A DNA stretch of 64,000 nt, taken from contig NZ_BCFL01000031.1 in the NCBI RefSeq assembly GCF_002217755.1, positions 124,001 to 188,000 on the forward strand. Reading direction: 5' to 3'. The translations under genes and the position numbers were made by a program. Below are positions 63,318 to 64,000 of the stretch, one piece after another. Origin of the DNA: Streptomyces hyaluromycini (GTDB lineage: Bacteria > Actinomycetota > Actinomycetes > Streptomycetales > Streptomycetaceae). The stretch's first letter is position 1. Each line of letters starts with the position of its first letter. Below the pieces are notes generated by a model, which saw only the letters and a program-made list of their open reading frames with translations, did no database searches and was not told the origin of the DNA.

Positions 63318-63630
63318 GTGAATCATGATGAGGCGATAGGCCGCCATGAACTCACCGACCAGGACGGGGAGTTACTGACTCCGCTGATACCACGACCTGC
63401 GACGCGGCGGCCGCGCGTGGCGGACCGGCAGGTCATCAACGGGATGGTCTACAAGATCCACGATCCTGGCGACGCCAGGACAACGCCAGGACAACGCCAC
63501 GACAGCATCTGCGCACGCCCGCTCCTGGAACGCATCCGAGTTCCCCGGACCGGGACCGGGCCGACCACGCTGCCGGCCCGACCAGGCCATGGCCGACAAT
63601 GCCTACAGCTCCCGCTCCTGCCGCCGGCCT
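63318..63630 (+). pseudogene. Degenerate IS5-family transposase fragments
   Basis: ELTDQDGELLTPLIPRPATR with RQVINGMVYKI is the usual N-terminus of an IS5 transposase, and ADNAYSSRS (near 63590) is the conserved ADKAYSSR block much further along. The middle has been deleted and the frame is scrambled. Region 63197-63864 otherwise shows no gene. Confidence 0.75.
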
Positions 63631-63864
63631 GACGGCCCAGGGCCGCGGTGCACCGTGGCGGCGTTGGTCCCGAGTAGGCAGCCGATGCGGCCGGGGCCCC
63701 GGCGGCGCAGGATCCGGACCTTGACGATCCGTCTCTCGGCACGCGTCGGAGCGTTCGGCCCCGGCAGGAAAGGGCGTGCCGGTCGTCGCGTCGTTTGCTG
63801 TGGACCGGCAGCCCTTCGCCGTCCGCCCTCGCCGTCACCTTCATCTCGGCCGGCTCGGGAGGGT

Positions 63865-64000
63865 TCAGCCGACGCTGAGTACGGCCTTGCCCCGCAGGTG
63901 GCCTGCTGCCATCTCCTTCAGCAGCGAGTCCGCGTCGGCCCAGTCATTGCGGCGACCGATCTCGACCTGGAGCCTCCCCTGCGATGCCAGGTCCAGTAGC
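63865..64000 (-). CDS. C-terminus of an NADP-dependent oxidoreductase (MDR), cut by the window
   Basis: Reading the minus strand from the right edge gives LLDLASQGRLQVEIGRRNDW, then LLKEMAAGHLRGKAVLSVG and a stop at 63865-63867. This is the standard C-terminal end of zinc-type alcohol dehydrogenase/quinone reductases. The start lies outside the window. Confidence 0.75.
   Translation of the reverse strand, partial: LLDLASQGRLQVEIGRRNDWADADSLLKEMAAGHLRGKAVLSVG

Noticed and set aside
1..64000. CRISPR arrays, tRNA or rRNA genes
   Set aside because: No regularly spaced repeats with variable spacers and no recognisable tRNA or rRNA sequence found by eye.

Overview
The window is high-GC actinobacterial chromosome, most likely Streptomyces. 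This is inferred from very high third-position GC, GTG and TTG starts, SARP/AfsR-type giant regulators, Scr1-type HTH + DUF397 + DUF574 methyltransferase gene sets, rare TTA (bldA-type) codons and Streptomyces-style IS fragments. I saw no rRNA, tRNA or CRISPR array.

Layout. (a) 0-1.7 kb: M56 peptidase fragment, TPR protein and a RibD-type reductase. (b) 1.7-11.2 kb, all minus strand: an exopolysaccharide locus. It holds a CE18/Agd3-like secreted deacetylase, a PelF-type GT4 glycosyltransferase, a polytopic membrane protein, two SDR sugar-nucleotide enzymes, a nucleotidyltransferase, a spherulin-4 (GH135/Sph3-like) hydrolase and a GH114 (Ega3/PelA-like) lipoprotein. This gene set parallels the galactosaminogalactan/Pel biofilm systems. 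(c) 11.5-13.7 kb: a small secreted protein, a short hypothetical gene and a GH46 chitosanase behind a palindromic operator. (d) 13.7-17.6 kb: a transposon graveyard with a 5'-truncated TnpB, an intact DDE transposase, an IS5 remnant beside a possible passenger gene, and a decapitated monooxygenase. (e) 17.8-20.8 kb: DUF574 methyltransferase, DUF397, Xre/DUF5753 regulator, RsbW-like ATPase and a small, probably leaderless gene.

(f) 21.1-30.2 kb, plus strand: a five-gene biosynthetic operon. It has a carrier-protein/Pls-type terminal membrane domain protein lacking an adenylation domain, a separate A-T-TE protein, a TauD/SyrP-like oxygenase, and SbnB plus SbnA, which together make L-2,3-diaminopropionate (Dap). 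It looks like a split, Dap-using synthetase. (g) 30.3-43.3 kb: P450, membrane coiled-coil protein, secreted protein, APH-like kinase, then a sulfotransferase directly following a two-module NRPS (C-A-T-C-A-T-TE, first A domain Gly-like), a zinc-finger anti-sigma-like protein and a divergent MbtH. Whether (f) and (g) form one cluster is not decided by the sequence.

(h) 43.5-52.5 kb: HxlR regulator with a divergent oxidoreductase and a clear operator, a 179-bp palindromic MITE at a CTAG target, then two paralogous AfsR-type regulators flanking an ECF sigma gene. (i) 52.9-56.5 kb: catalase-related peroxidase, SGNH esterase, small protein and a Tat-exported MBL hydrolase. (j) 56.6-59.4 kb: cupin-HTH regulator, AlaX editing protein, Ser/Thr dehydratase and RidA, a coherent serine/2-aminoacrylate handling module. 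(k) 59.4-64 kb: IclR fragment, secreted beta-propeller, HxlR/carboxymuconolactone decarboxylase pair, a frameshifted quinone oxidoreductase, an IS5 remnant and the C-terminus of another oxidoreductase.
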